A stretch of 64,000 bases of DNA, taken from positions 2,153,750 to 2,217,749 of the forward strand of contig NW_024468510.1 in assembly GCF_001632365.1 (NCBI RefSeq). Reading direction: 5' to 3'. Under the pieces are notes generated by a model, which saw nothing but the letters and a program-made list of their open reading frames with translations, had not been told where the DNA came from and did no database searches. The DNA comes from Laetiporus sulphureus 93-53. Lineage: Eukaryota; Basidiomycota; Agaricomycetes; Polyporales; Laetiporaceae. A program made the position numbers and the translations under genes. The first letter of the stretch is position 1. Each line of letters opens with the position of its first letter. Positions 14,139 through 26,482 of the stretch are shown in pieces.

Positions 14139-16334
14139 ATGACTTTACACGAGGCCACGTTGCCGCTAGCAACTGCGCAAGCTTCCTCCGATAGGAAACG
14201 CCACCGACTCGTTCCCCATGAGGATGATGTACCGCAGACCACGGAGGTCGCTCTCGCATTGTCATGTGGCCCGGGCAACAAGGTCGGCGAAGATGCGCTC
14301 TGTGCACGAGTATAGTCCGTCCTCCTGTTGTGCTACGGCTGGGCCTCCCTAACAGCGGCGGTGTCGGGGATCCAGTCACGAGGCTCTCGCGGTGACCAAG
14401 TCGGGTTCTCATAGGAGGCCTTCTCAGATTGCCCGATGGGTGCATCTCTGCCCAGGGACAGTCTTCGAACGCAGGAATCTCAAGGACGTCCGCTCGCGCT
14501 CGCTGATGTAATGAATTCACAAGCAGTTCACAGTAGAGTGAACAGGGCAGGGCGGGGCGCTGATGCCATCCGATGTTCGCAGCTGCCGCATACCTTGCGT
14601 GTTAGATTAATTCAGCGCTATCGCCAAAGATACTGTGCCTTGTCTTTGCCATCTTACAACATCTTCATCATGGCAAGCACACTGATTGCGGCACACAATA
14701 AACTATTTTTCCGTGCATTAGTTCACGCACTGTCAGGCTTTCGCGGAGGCGCCTGATTTCTAATGAGCGGAACATAGAGGAAAGAGAAATATTATCTTGT
14801 GAGTCAGAGCAGCATGGCGGCAAGGAGTAATGACGACATACTTCCTCACAATCCCTTCGCTTGTGTCGGAGCATACTCCAGATCAGTGCCGCTTTCATGT
14901 TCCACAGGAACAATTCACGATCGTCACCCTCGCCGGCTGTCAACATTCGCTCAATAAAGCCACTTAAATCAAAGGCATTCCCTTCGCATTGTTACGCGAT
15001 GTCAGAGGGAATCGCTGCCGAGACAATCGAGGAATTTGTGTGGTCATACGCAAATCACTGTTGGATATGGGTCGCTCAAATGTCGTCGCTAAAACAGCTG
15101 TCACCGCCATGCGTGTGGCGTGAGCGTGTGTACTGGAGTGGCATCGCATCTAACCTCGACTAGTAATCATCGGTCATCGTACTCCGCAGTGGAAACACGG
15201 CGTAGTCGCGAAAGCTTAGTCTTCTGCAAGTCGCGATACATCGCCTTAGCACGCACCCTAGTGTAGCTGCGCATCATTAGACCTCAATGAAGACGGTTCC
15301 GTCTGGCGTCAATGTACACTGTAACCGCTCCCATATAGCTGAATCATCTTCGTGGTGGCGCGTAAAGTTGCCGAGAGGCAAAGAACAGGACCCTCGAACT
15401 CATTGCCTAGGGAGATTCGCACAAACTCGGTTAGCGGAGGCGCCCGGTTTGAGGATGCTTAGCCTGTTTCATAATCGCTTCCAGGCAGAGTATGTAGACG
15501 TTCCTTGCGACCAACGCGGGGTCCGGAACTTGCCTTGCAGACTCGTATGCGTATGGACACGACGCAGCTGTAGGATCAGAGTAAGCCCGATCTGACAGAT
15601 CAATGCAGCGAGCGCGCGCACTGGCCAAGTTGCGATACCGGAAGAACCACGAAGGCGATCTCGAGATCCGGAGCGTACCTGAGGGGCGAATCTCGCGGGA
15701 GAACGAGTATTATTTATATACTCATTGTGGCCTGTTCCTATCGCCACAGGGAAGGAGGTCGCCGATGGTCAGCAAAGGTGGCAAACCTCGGAACTGAGGG
15801 AAATGTCCGGGGTGCTCCTACAAGATTTTGAGCCGGTGAGACCGCAAGACGCGATGAGCCCTTGAGCGGCGAGTGATAGTTGTATACTCGAAGCATCACT
15901 ATTCAGGGGCATCGTGCACGTCACCTGTCGGGGGTCGGGCGGGCATCAATTTGGAATGCCATAATTGAGCCCATCAACGTACGCTGTGAGCTAAGGGTTG
16001 ATTAATGTACGGAGAACTTAGAGTCTATGTTTAGTTTGTACGCTGACCTGTGTCAATCAGTCTAAATGGTGACTCCAGGCTGTCCACTCATGATACCTCC
16101 GATCGGAGCATGGAGAACAGAATCACGTTTGCGACCGTACCTATACATTTTACTTACCTCTGGAGGTAATACGTAAGCTACTTGCGTCTAGTAAGGCCCC
16201 TCCGATCGGAGGAATGAGGCGAACGTGACGTCCGCTCAAACCCCAGGGTTGTGTGAACGAGGACTGCTGGCCTTGATATGTATGTACCGGACTAATGCTT
16301 GTTTGACTATGTATCGGCAAGCCTGCCATTAGAC
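14139..16334. other. Gene-poor region
   Basis: Only short frames. One minus-strand stretch at 14668-14946 (TAGEGDDRELFLWNMKAAL, then a possible GTATGT donor after DCEE) reads somewhat protein-like and could be an exon of an unrecognised or decayed gene, but nothing confirms it. Two copies of a 12-base palindrome CTCCGATCGGAG lie about 100 bp apart near 16096 and 16200. Confidence 0.35.
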
Positions 16335-17145
16335 ATCAGATAACGATGACCGATAATGCGCCGCGGGCGAAACATCTCTGCGCAATGCTGTGAGCGCAGT
16401 ATACATTGCCCATCACCTCAGCTTTGTAAAAGTGCTCGAAGATCCCAGCACTCCATTGGAGCAGCTTTTGGGATGATTTTACGATGCCTGCGAGGGCTAC
16501 TTGTACAATTCTATTGCGACGATCTTGGCTGACATGGCGAAAGCGAGATCGACTGAATTGGGTACATATACTTCCTCGCCTCGTGGACGTAAAGTATATT
16601 GGCCAAGTCGCTCTTGTGCTTGAACAATTCCGCGGAAAGGACATCGCCGCGCAATGCTATGAGTGCGGTCTGCATTGCGCAACACGTCAGCTTTGTAAAT
16701 GCGCTCGGAGATCGCAGCAGTTTATTGAAACTACTTTTGGGGGTGATCTTACGGTACCTGCGAGGATTCTTGTCCAATTCTATTTTGGCTGACAGGGCGA
16801 AAGTGAAACCGATCGAACTTAGCAGATATGCTTGCTCGTCCCGTGAACGTAAAGTATATTGGCCAAGTCGTTCTTGTGCAATAGTTCTGCGGGCAGGACA
16901 TCGCCGCGCAACGGCATGAGTGCGGTCTGCATTGTCCAACACGTCAGCTTTGTAAATGCGCTCGGAGATCGCAGCAGTTTATTGAAACTAATTTTGGAGA
17001 TGATCTTACGATACCTGCGAGGATTCTTGTCCAATTCTATTTTGGCTGATAGGCCCGGCGAAAGGGAGATCGATTGAACTTGGCAGATATGTTTGCTGAT
17101 CCCGTGAACGCAAAGTATATTAGCCAAGTTGCTCGTGTGCAACAT
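16335..17145. repeat. Tandem array of ~260 bp units, about three copies
   Basis: The landmark AAAGTATATT recurs at 16591, 16851 and 17112, spacings of 260 and 261. Other shared landmarks per unit are CAGCTTTGTAAA, a GATCGCAGCAGTTTATTG stretch, CTGCGAGG, and CCAATTCTATTTTGGCTGA in the later units. The first unit is the most diverged and the two later ones are very alike. Frames open across it on the minus strand (16511-16942 and 16819-17259) exist only because the repeat lacks stops in one frame. The unit is not a multiple of three, so it is unlikely to encode a repeat protein. Confidence 0.9.
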
Positions 17146-19314
17146 GACCCATGTCCTGAAACGCGTGCAGTTGACGATAGCATGATGACTGCTCTTGCGA
17201 GGGTAATTACGCATCGATGGAGCCGTCGTGTCCATTCGCACCCCGTTTGATGTCGCCATAGAGTCTCGGAAGCTTGATTTGTGACAGTTGCCTTCATCGA
17301 TGCATCATTTAGACCCACCGCATAAGGATTCGCCTAAGATGGCCGTCGACAGCATCCGCCGTAAGTAATATGTCTAAAAGCTGACAGCGATCAGGCAGAT
17401 CTGCTTGACATGAGCGAGACATGGGTCGCAGAGGTAAATTGTCACATTTTATCTTCTTTCTTCCAGTAAAATCGAGGCCTGGAGCGGATGGAGGAATAGG
17501 AGCGACTGTCCTAGAGACTGGATACGAGTCTAAAGGCACAAATGCAGGCGCGTCCACTGGTGGCGTTAATATGTTGCGGAAATTGCCGATCGCGGGGACC
17601 TTGTGCACTTTCCGCGTCGATACTGTACCTCCGTCCTCTTGACCATTCTGACCCTGAGCTGACCCTAGCCTACCTGCTTCAATTCGCGACCGCATGTCGC
17701 CATCTCAGCCTCGTGATGCTTCCACATTCTGCGGCGGTCCATAAATGAATGCTAGAAGTCAATTAATCAAGAGTCTCAAGACGAGCAACAATCGCCGTGC
17801 ACGGCGCTCTACCGTCAGCGCTAAGACAACCTGAACTCAGTCAACCATCACAGATGTTCTGACGTTCCAGACGTACATCTCTGATGTTCGCGTCAGAATT
17901 GCCCGAGATGACCGATAATAACGACTGATATGAATGGCGTCATGATCGGCGTTGTCTGCACGCTCCGCTAGCCCTTGCCCACCACCAGCTAGCAGGCGAT
18001 CCTCGCGGCCACCAGGTGTTTGCTAACGCAGTTTTGTAACGCGTTGCGCCCACGGGAGTTCTCACAAGGGGGTCCACTAGACGTTCACTAAGCGCAGCGT
18101 GCGTGGTAATCCAGCGTTGAATTCAATCACTATCATGATGTCGATGAGTGCTCATGATGGGAATCATATGTGCAGACTCTGGCGCGCTGCCAGATCGAAT
18201 CGTCCCACACGTAAGGCTCTACACGTCTCTTACATCTCGCAAGGGCGAGCACCCGCGCGCAGCCCGAGCCTCGACACCCGTCCACCCAACCTCAAACAAG
18301 TCCGCGCGGATCCAGACATCGCTCCAGCGGCGATCACGACGGAGGCCGTCTCTCAGGGAGATCAATCATCATGTGCGGCGCGAGCGCCCACAGCAGACCC
18401 TGATTTGCCCACTAATCCATGAATTTGGCAAATCTGCCGGCGAAGGGGAGGATAGAGCATCTGGATCTTCGAGAACGAATCAGAACGACTTGGCATGCAG
18501 TGCTCTCATTGGCAGGTGCCCCTCCCACGGGCCCCACTCTCCAATTCCGCGCTGCGCCCCGAGTGCAAGAGCGTATCTGCCCCCGATTGGCGAAGGGCAT
18601 CTATCTGCCCAAACCCTCCCGCGCACACCTTCCCGCAATCTAGGCGCGCGAACGTGTGCTCTGTCCCAGTCGCGGCGCCCCAAAGCTGGGGATTCCGACT
18701 AGCACAGGCTCTGACACGGCCGTCTGCCCGGCGGCAGTGCCCATCATGCATCATGGGTGGCGTGCTCATGTGGGTGCGCACCTTATGGTCCATGTCCCTA
18801 GAGTGTCGAGTCACACACACCGAGAACTGACGTGAGAATGTACGTACTCATCGCAGTAATATCCGTACACCAGGGCAGAACATGATGCGTGCAAAAAGGA
18901 AAGGTATATTGCATGACATCACGATTCATGAATAAGACTGCGATAACCACGGGAGGAAACGAACGATAGGCTACATAGATCGCGGGTTATGATACATTCA
19001 GCATGAGCGAGCCATATGATCGGAGCAGGGCATCGACGGTTGTGCGAGAATAGACGATGGGAATCATGGGCACGTAAGCGACATCATGGCATGCCGGACA
19101 TGAGCAGCAGTACAAACGAATCAGAGTCCACGCGGATAGAGTTCATTGGGAGTGGAGAGGGTCGAGACAGTCACGCTCGCAGCTGATCACAGTTGACGAG
19201 ACAGCTCTGGTATATTACGCCGCGATTTGCAAAATCGTACAGTTCATGATCCTAACAAGAGCACCCGGGCGATGAATGGAGAGCCAGAAGCTCGTGCACG
19301 GCGCTCACGAGGTA
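17146..19314. other. Gene-poor region
   Basis: No supported gene. A minus-strand frame at 17309-17695 contains GRKKIKCDN, which looks like the basic/Cys start of a Zn2Cys6 cluster, but the first two Cys of the motif are missing. The plus-strand frame 18148-18702 lies in GC-rich sequence and shows no domain. Confidence 0.35.
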
Positions 19315-20935
19315 CTAGGCCTCCCTGGACAATGTCGGTGCGTAGTCTGCAAATGCCGGGCGGAGCGCAGTGGAGATCGGCGGGGGCACGCACGGGCAGC
19401 CCGGAATAACGCAGGCGCTGTTCTGCGCGCGGACGCGGTCGCGCTCGCTTCCATACCTCGGAACCGGCGACGAGTTTGAGCGCAGCCGGCACCTGTCGTC
19501 GCGCAGGCTTGACTCGGGCAGGCCGAGTAACGGTTCGGACGTCTCGTGCTTCACCTGTGACGCTGATACGCGCGCCGAGTACACGTATTCCGGCCGCTCG
19601 TACTCCTCTGGATCCGAGAACGACGACGCAGAGCGGCCGTACTCGCGCGCCAGGTAGGCCGGATGAGTATATGGGTATGGCGGCTGATACGCTGACTCTG
19701 GCGAGCGTGACCGCGATGAGGAGCGGGGCGGCGATGGAGACGGAGGAAGCAGCCGCGCGACGGCGTCACGGCGCCGTCCGTTGAGGTGGTTGCGATAGTG
19801 GCGGCGCATATTGGAATTAACGTTGAACCTTCGGTGGCATCCGGGGTACCGGCATTCGAATGCTGAAAATAATGGCGTGGTCAGCCATAAGCATGACTCA
19901 TTCAGGCGGAAATGCATACGCTTTGCTCCCGTGTGGGTATTGACATGAATGTTTAGGCTGCTCGGTCGGTTGAAGCGCTTGTTGCAATGAGGGCAGCAAT
20001 GTCTCTTCTCGTCCGAGCCGGCGCTCGTTTCAGGCTGCGGCTGTGTAAGCCGTTGCAAGCTCTGTGCGCTTCCTGGGGTGGTGGGCGAGGAAAGATACTG
20101 GTTTGCCGAAAAGTTCGGAGGGAACGTATGCGGCGCCTCGTGCTCGTCCGCGCGAACGAAATGTGGTGCGAACGACTCTGACGGAGACAGCATCGGAGAG
20201 GCGAGCGGGAGCTGCACCCGGAAGGTGTGTCGCCACTTTGTGATGGCGTCGACCGCAGAGCCGTCGGAGGCATTGTGGTGATAAGCGTAGCCACCGGCGC
20301 CGGGGATGCGCAGCGGCTTGGAAGCGCCGTGGCTTGAGGCCACGTTCTCGAGGTTAGCAGTCAGCGGATTAGGGCGGAGGACATCAAATGAGTAAGGGGC
20401 TGCTACCTGCAGAGATGTGGCGTTGTTGTGGGAAGCTGCCATGGCGGCGACATCGCGGGATGCACGGGCGTCAGGGTTGCAGCAGGACTCGGTGCAGCGA
20501 CCGTTGGTTCGGGCGTCATTCGCGAGCGCAACGGGCGGCGGCGTGGCGTGAGCGTTCATTGAGACGCGTCGAGACGAGTCATGATACTCGGCATGGACTG
20601 GACTTGGGGCTCTGACGGATCCGACTCGAGCGGGCACAATTATTCTCGTGGAGGTATGCTGTGCGTAATAGTATATTAGCGAACGTCGAAATAGAGAAGA
20701 AAGCCGGCCTACCGGATAGCTCGCAGCGGGCTCAGCGGCATACGGAGAAATAGGACTGGCTTTCGAGGAGGATTGCGAATACCTGCGCGACATTGAAGCC
20801 GGCGGGGGAAGGAGGTGCTCTGATCGATGTGTTTGTTCAACGACGATAGACGGGAAGGATGAGAAAATGTGGCTCACCGGGGAATAATTCATTGATGCTG
20901 GGGAGCTTGACGTTGGGAGAGCGGGGAGAGGACAT
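19315..20935 (-). CDS. C2H2 zinc-finger transcription factor
   Basis: Probable sequence-specific nuclear regulator. Four exons keep frame: 20935-20878, 20819-20713, 20658-19920 and 19862-19315, giving 483 residues. I start at 20935 (MSSPRSPNVKLPSINELFP), because the first intron then joins ELFP to EHLLPPP and because the paralogue at 26483 starts the same way. Two adjacent fingers sit at about residues 275-327: CPHCNKRFNRPSSLNIHVNTH (Cx2C...Hx3H), then CRYPGCHRRFNVNSNMRRHYRNH (Cx4C...Hx3H), joined by the linker TGAKPFE. An intron splits the linker. The rest is Ser/Pro-rich and disordered, with a Ser/Arg run after the fingers. All introns but the last two-phase pair are near multiples of three, so a long unspliced frame also exists. 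Target genes are unknown. Confidence 0.85.
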
Positions 20936-21023
20936 GGGTGGGACGAGGGTGTGTGGTGGCGCGGCGAAGGGTGGGGGAGGGGTAGATAACAGGAAAGGAG
21001 GATGGTTGCCAGGACGGGATACT

Positions 21024-21029
21024 TATATA
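21024..21029 (-). promoter_or_regulatory. TATA-like box of C2H2 gene
   Basis: CTATATAAGT on the minus strand about 90 bases upstream of the start codon at 20935. Confidence 0.45.
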
Positions 21030-24000
21030 GAGGAGCTGTGGCACAGCAGGAATGGTGCCAAATCGAGATTTACAGATCAGCAGGCTATAAGCGGAAGTTG
21101 GAAGTAGATGCAGGATTGGCGCCGATGCCGTGAGCGGAACGCCCGTGGACCGAGGAGATGAAAGATGAAAACCCTAGCCCACCTCGTGTCGCCGCCCGCT
21201 GTGGTCCCGCTCGTCCCTCTTGCTCCGGCGCCACATCCGGTCTTCCCCGTGGAAGCGGGCAGACCGCCGACCACGGACTCCCACCGTCCTAGTACGCCGT
21301 GCACCGCGGGGCGAGTGCGTAAGTGCGAATGCGCGCGGCGGCTGCTATAAATCACGCGCGCGTGTGGTGAAGGGCACGATGACAGCATCCCAGGCGGAGG
21401 ATCACGAACACGCCCCCGTGCCAGCTTGGTATCGACGCTGATTTGCACCGTGCAATCCCCCTTTTGATCCATCCGTGCACGCCCGCGCCACGCTGATCCT
21501 CCATGCGACGCTTCGCCTGCCTCGTCCATCGATGATTGCCTAGCCGGCCGCATACGCGCGAGTTGTGGCACATCATCGCGCATCTGGGCATCATACGCGC
21601 GGGAACAACTGCTCCTATACCGAGAAGCCCTCTCGCAGGATTGTCGTGATCGGCGTTTTCCCAGTCGCCCATCCGAGGACACCGGCCCCGGTTCCTATTC
21701 GTGCGTCCCAGACTATCCCAAAATGGATATACTAGGCATCCCAGAATGGAAGGGAGATCTAACTCGCAGAAAATCTCTGGCCCAGTTCCTAGATAGCCGA
21801 TAATATTCTCCCTCTAGCCCGGGCTTGCAATCGAAGGCACGCCTGCGTGTATATGGCAGCTCAGCATGCATGGCCCCGAGGCACACGTAGGAGTTTGTGC
21901 GACGTTCGCAACTCCTGTTCGCCGTCACGTCGCTCCCATCCCGGGAGGTTAGAGACCCGCGGCACCCTGTCCTCTGCCGAAACCTTACCACCACGGCTTA
22001 GTGCCGCCCGATACCACGGCGTACGTACGCGGCTCTGCCTCGCTGCAGCCTTCTGCACTGGATCCAGTTATCGCGCTGATCAGCGTGGAGCCCCGGGAAT
22101 CCTCACCATCCCAGGAAGGGGCAACAATACCCGCGCGACGCGTGCCCATAGCATAGTATGTAACGTGCGCAGACGTCGGGCCATGTCATCTTCCATTTTT
22201 CATAATCGTCCACATATGAGCACACTGGAGGAGGAAGCATGCCCGCACCTCGAGTTGATGCTGATTTGGCGGGATACAGATATCCAGATATCCAGAGATG
22301 AAAAAGCAAGGAAGCCTGCCCAGAGCTGACAGATGATATCCGGATCCCAAGAGCACACAATAAGACACCGGCGGGCGCAACCTGCACGTTGCCGCCGCCC
22401 GTCGCGAATAAGAGCAAGACGTCAACCTCAACTGATCAGCTGGCTGCACGCCGCATGCCTGCAGCGAAGACGATGAAACGAAGCCGCAAATCCCTCCAAC
22501 CGCGGTGCACCACGTGACTCCGGCAATCGCAAGAGAGCCGCGGACGCCGCGCCACTGCCGGATCTCGATCCATTGTCTTAACCCACATATTCACCCACAC
22601 ACCCACAGCCTCGCTCTCCTTCGCCCACCGCAACTCGCGCCTTTGAGCCCGCTGATTTTTCCTGCTTACAACAAGCTGGATCTTCTTTCGAGATATTGAG
22701 TCGCCGATAGAGAGCGCTCGCTGAGTGAGGCTGGAGACATAGGAAGCCGAAGGCGTGGCAACGCACGGGGAACTTGGCTCTCGCGGAACCAATGCGGAAG
22801 CATTCCTCCTCAGTTCCAAGCATTTCGTGTGTAGAGCGCTCTGTTATCGATCCTTGTTACAGCATTGCTTTCGCACTCGTGCTTGCATAGGGATGGTGAC
22901 CCAATATCTTGGAACGACAATGCGCGGTGACTTACCTCGAAACGGATGCCCATGGCGATCGTGACGGAACGGGTCGTCCAGACGAGCATCACCCACTGTG
23001 ATATGCCTGCGCAGGCAATCTTCGTTTCTCGAGCCGACACATCGCTTCAGCACTGCTCGCTATACAGCATGGAGGCTGCGCCCGCTTCTCTCGCCGTTCT
23101 CGTTCGCTATGCATAGGCTGTACAGAGATGAATAATAGATTCTCTCAGCATCAATCACGAACAGAAGGGCGAGCGATTCTGCTCTGTTATGAAGACCGAA
23201 TTCATCATCTCCATCGCATCTATTGCTGCGGAGCGCAACAGCTCATCACATCTTCTTCAATAACACCCGTGCATCTCGGACCCAACGCGGGCGCCGCCCC
23301 AGGCCGACTGCACGACCAAGACCGAAGTAGCACGGGCGGCTCGCCCCTCCGACATCGTCCCGAATAACGTCGCGTACGCCTGTGATCGTCTCCAGCCATC
23401 ACAGCGACACCGTGCTCGCCTCTGTTCACGCACCCGTTGCGCCGCGCCTTCTATTCGCGCGCGGAGGCGTCATATGACTGACGTCAACTGCAGACGCGGT
23501 TGCGCGCACGGAGACCCCCTCGTGCAGCTGCCAACAGACCACATGTTCGTCCAGGTCCCGGGCGCTTTAACGGCGCTTGTTCCCACCGCTATCCTTGCGT
23601 CGTGTTTTCGACGTAGCCCAGCCGATCTCCGTAGCACGGGCGTCGTCGAGATACATTTCGATGGCGCTCTTGGCGTCATCATCCGTGCATCTAGGGCATC
23701 AGCGGAGAACCTCTGCGAAATCCCTGGTTCGCGGGCGGGGTTGCACCGTAAATATACAGGCGCCCGGCAGCTTGACACGTTCCTTCCAGACGAGACGATG
23801 CCTTTAAATATTAGTTCCTGCAGGATCAACGGATTATCAAGCATATTGATTAATGGGCGGCATTGACCCATGACCTGTACTCCTGCACCGGTGCACTTGC
23901 CGAGGGAATCGCACTTTTGAGTAGCCGAGAGACAGCCTGGGTTCAGTCTCTGCGATGGCGTTGCCGGCACACACGGTGCTGACATTATACTGCGTACTCG

Positions 24001-24299
24001 TCGACGAGCGTGTCTACGGAATATAAACATTCGCCTTTGGGTCAATATATGGGGAAATACATCGCATAAGGACATACGAACGAAAAGACGGGCATCGCTG
24101 GGCAATTGCGAAAGACACCGGACTGGACAGCGTTTCGCAAGTTCAAGAAAGCCCGCAGCAGCTCGTCAACCCGGTATTCTCATGGTCCAGGTCATCGACT
24201 TCTACCGATGCACTTCATGATGAGGCGCGGTCTCATCACAAACCCAAGTTTGTTCCACGTACCTCAACAGCCGGCAGGAGCATGATCCATAATGTGCTC
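21030..24299. other. Gene-poor GC-rich region
   Basis: No gene is supported. On the minus strand around 22578-23100 a possible exon (GISQWVMLVWTTRSVTIAMG, flanked by CAG and GTAAGT) reads like a membrane segment and may belong to an unrecognised small membrane protein. Frames at 23470-24105 show no domain. Confidence 0.3.
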
Positions 24300-24319
24300 A
24301 ACAGCATGTGTCATTGCAG

Positions 24320-25250
24320 CTACGAGAAGGCCGACCTCCATTTTCGTGGAGACTGTCTAAAACCATTAGGATGATTGTTGTTCATCATGGATCCCATGTC
24401 AGCATCAGCCGCGCCAGACTTGTGGCGAGATATTTCAGTCACCATGGAGCCAACTTCGCGGACCTTCCAGGAATCTGTAGGACAGGAGACAATGCCTATT
24501 GTCAGGCTGGACTGCAGATCATTGTCGAGATATCTCGCTATATGCTCGAGGTCGATCCGCTTGTCCGCATAATAATAAACCAAAAATGGATGGTGGGCTG
24601 CGGGGTCACGTTCGCGGTCGGACCAAAGTCGGTGTGGGGTAAAGCTTACAGCTGAGCCATAGTTACCACTTTCTAGCCTCCGGAGCATCGATGTCTCCTG
24701 AATTTGAACGGCGTATCGCTCGCCGACCGCTGACCGTCGAAGTGCACGGTATGGATCGACAACCGATGCAAGAATCCTAGTATTGTGGCCGAAATGACCG
24801 ACGCTGCATTGCCATCATGCGCTCACCGCCGCCTTCTGCATGGAATGCAAGATCGGACCATCAGGAGCGTTACCGGTGTATGCGGAGGTCCGTGTTGGAC
24901 ACGAGCCTCAACCTCCCAGACACCAACAGCAGGCTGCAGTATGGTGTCAGACGCGTCGTGGACCGGCAGCTGGTACTCCATGACAAAAAAAAGGAGCACG
25001 TCGCGCCTAGCAGCAAGCCACAGATCGTCCCCACTGATGGAAGGGGCTGACAGAGCGCTGCAGACGGCGTCAATCTGCCTCGGGGTTCGGGCCACGAACT
25101 TGACGTATTCAAAGAACACTCGTTGAGCTATACCTCCTCGGGCGGTGGGCATCAGGCTGATCAAATGCCGGGAGGAAAGCTGAGGCGAGGTGGTCGGCGG
25201 AAGTGCGAGCTAACTCGACGAGGGGCGTCCGGCGCTGACTAGAGTTGGAC
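24320..25250 (-). pseudogene. Probable decayed hypothetical gene
   Basis: I do not recognise the family, but several minus-strand pieces read as real protein in order: VELARTSADHLASAFLPAF (near 25200), YVKFVARTPRQIDAVCSALS and LLFFVMEYQLPVHDASDT (24880-25110), then after a GTGAGC...CTAG intron (about 24820-24780) ILASVVDPYRALRRSAVGER and LLRRLESGNYGSAV. Downstream comes RIDLEHIARYL. The first and second pieces are in different frames with no plausible intron between them near 25140, suggesting a frameshift. No start codon or domain is clear. It may be a pseudogene of a fungal protein of unknown function, or a gene with one sequence error. Confidence 0.4.
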
Positions 25251-26482
25251 GTTTGAACTCCGCTCGAATTCTGACAGACGCCGACGGATCGTGCCGCACA
25301 GATTGCAGAGATCGATCATAATAGGCGTGACCGTGACGCCAATCCCCGTAAACAGCTCCCATCATCTCGATCGCGAGGTGCAGTGCGAATGCGAGACCGC
25401 CTGAGACCGTCTGTGAAGCCGTGACTGTGTGTGGTCGACTCGCCAATCTTGCGCTATTTCAAAAAATCCTGTGGCGATCAGGCGCAGTCGACTCAATTGC
25501 GACTGGACGACAAATACGGAATTCAACTCATTCAACTGTCGAACCGACTCAAGTTCACCGATCGCGAACCTCGGATTGCTTCCTGCCGCATGTCCAGCAC
25601 GGGCCATGCCATGGCGTCTGACACATTCTAGGTCTGTCTCTCAGGCTCTGACGTGCGCTCACCAGTCTCCCTGGTACCTAACCCTCTGCGCACTCGTTAT
25701 CTTCCGGCGTCTGTTGCCCAGTATAGTCCACTGAACCCTCCAACCTAACGGATCCCACCTGCCACATTTCAAAGCACACCATGTGTTCTCCGACAACAGC
25801 CTCCCAGTATCACACATGGGCTCCGATTGAACCCCATGGGAGAGCGCCCATGCGCCTACTTCTCTCATGATGCTCATCGCGAGACTTCACCGCCCAGCTA
25901 CGGCTAATATTTTGTCTGCCAACTCATCTGCATCTATCCCATCGAAGATGATCCTCAAACGCCCGCAGCGAGTTCAGTCGCACAGCATCGCAGGAATACT
26001 CGGAAATTGGTACCATCCGGGTAAGAATGCCCCGAACGAAGAACAACCAATGCCGCCCACTGTCTCAGCAGACAAAGACGCGTCCACTTGACGACAAGGA
26101 CAGAGAGGTTTAGTGCTGCCAACGATTCAGCTGGAATAGGTAATTCTATGCACGACGTTTCGTATCGAGCGTATCGTCCACCAGCTCATCGTGATGTAAC
26201 AAGCTATTGGCCTTGTTCCTCTCAGCCTTTTTGGTACGGGTCTTTCCTTCTGTGCGCTCTCGGGCTTCTTCAATGTAGCTTCGTTGAGCGCTGTGCGCGG
26301 AGAGACCCGGTCCGACTTCGACTTCCATGTTGAAGATGTGATACACATCGTGATGCAAAGATGCTGCTCATGGCAATGCAGCAGATGAGATATTTAGTCA
26401 TGGTGTCCCGAGCGCTATTAGTCTCTACTGCCCCTTGGCAATCACACTTTGACTGCCTGGGTGGATAGTGCCTCTCTCAAGC
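25251..26482. other. Intergenic, no gene seen
   Basis: Short frames only. Upstream region of the second C2H2 gene. Confidence 0.35.

Noticed and set aside
16511..17259. Overlapping minus-strand frames with repeated FNKLLRSPSAFTKLTC
   Set aside because: Products of the 260 bp tandem repeat; the unit length is not a multiple of three and nothing resembles a known protein.
17309..17695. Possible Zn2Cys6 regulator (GRKKIKCDN)
   Set aside because: The first CxxC pair and correct Cys spacing are missing and no neighbouring exon supplies them.
18148..18702. Plus-strand frame of 184 codons
   Set aside because: GC-rich composition, three overlapping frames on both strands, no motif.
21077..21682. 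Minus-strand frame of 201 codons
   Set aside because: Arg/Ser-rich with shadow frames on both strands and no domain; judged to be chance in GC-rich DNA.
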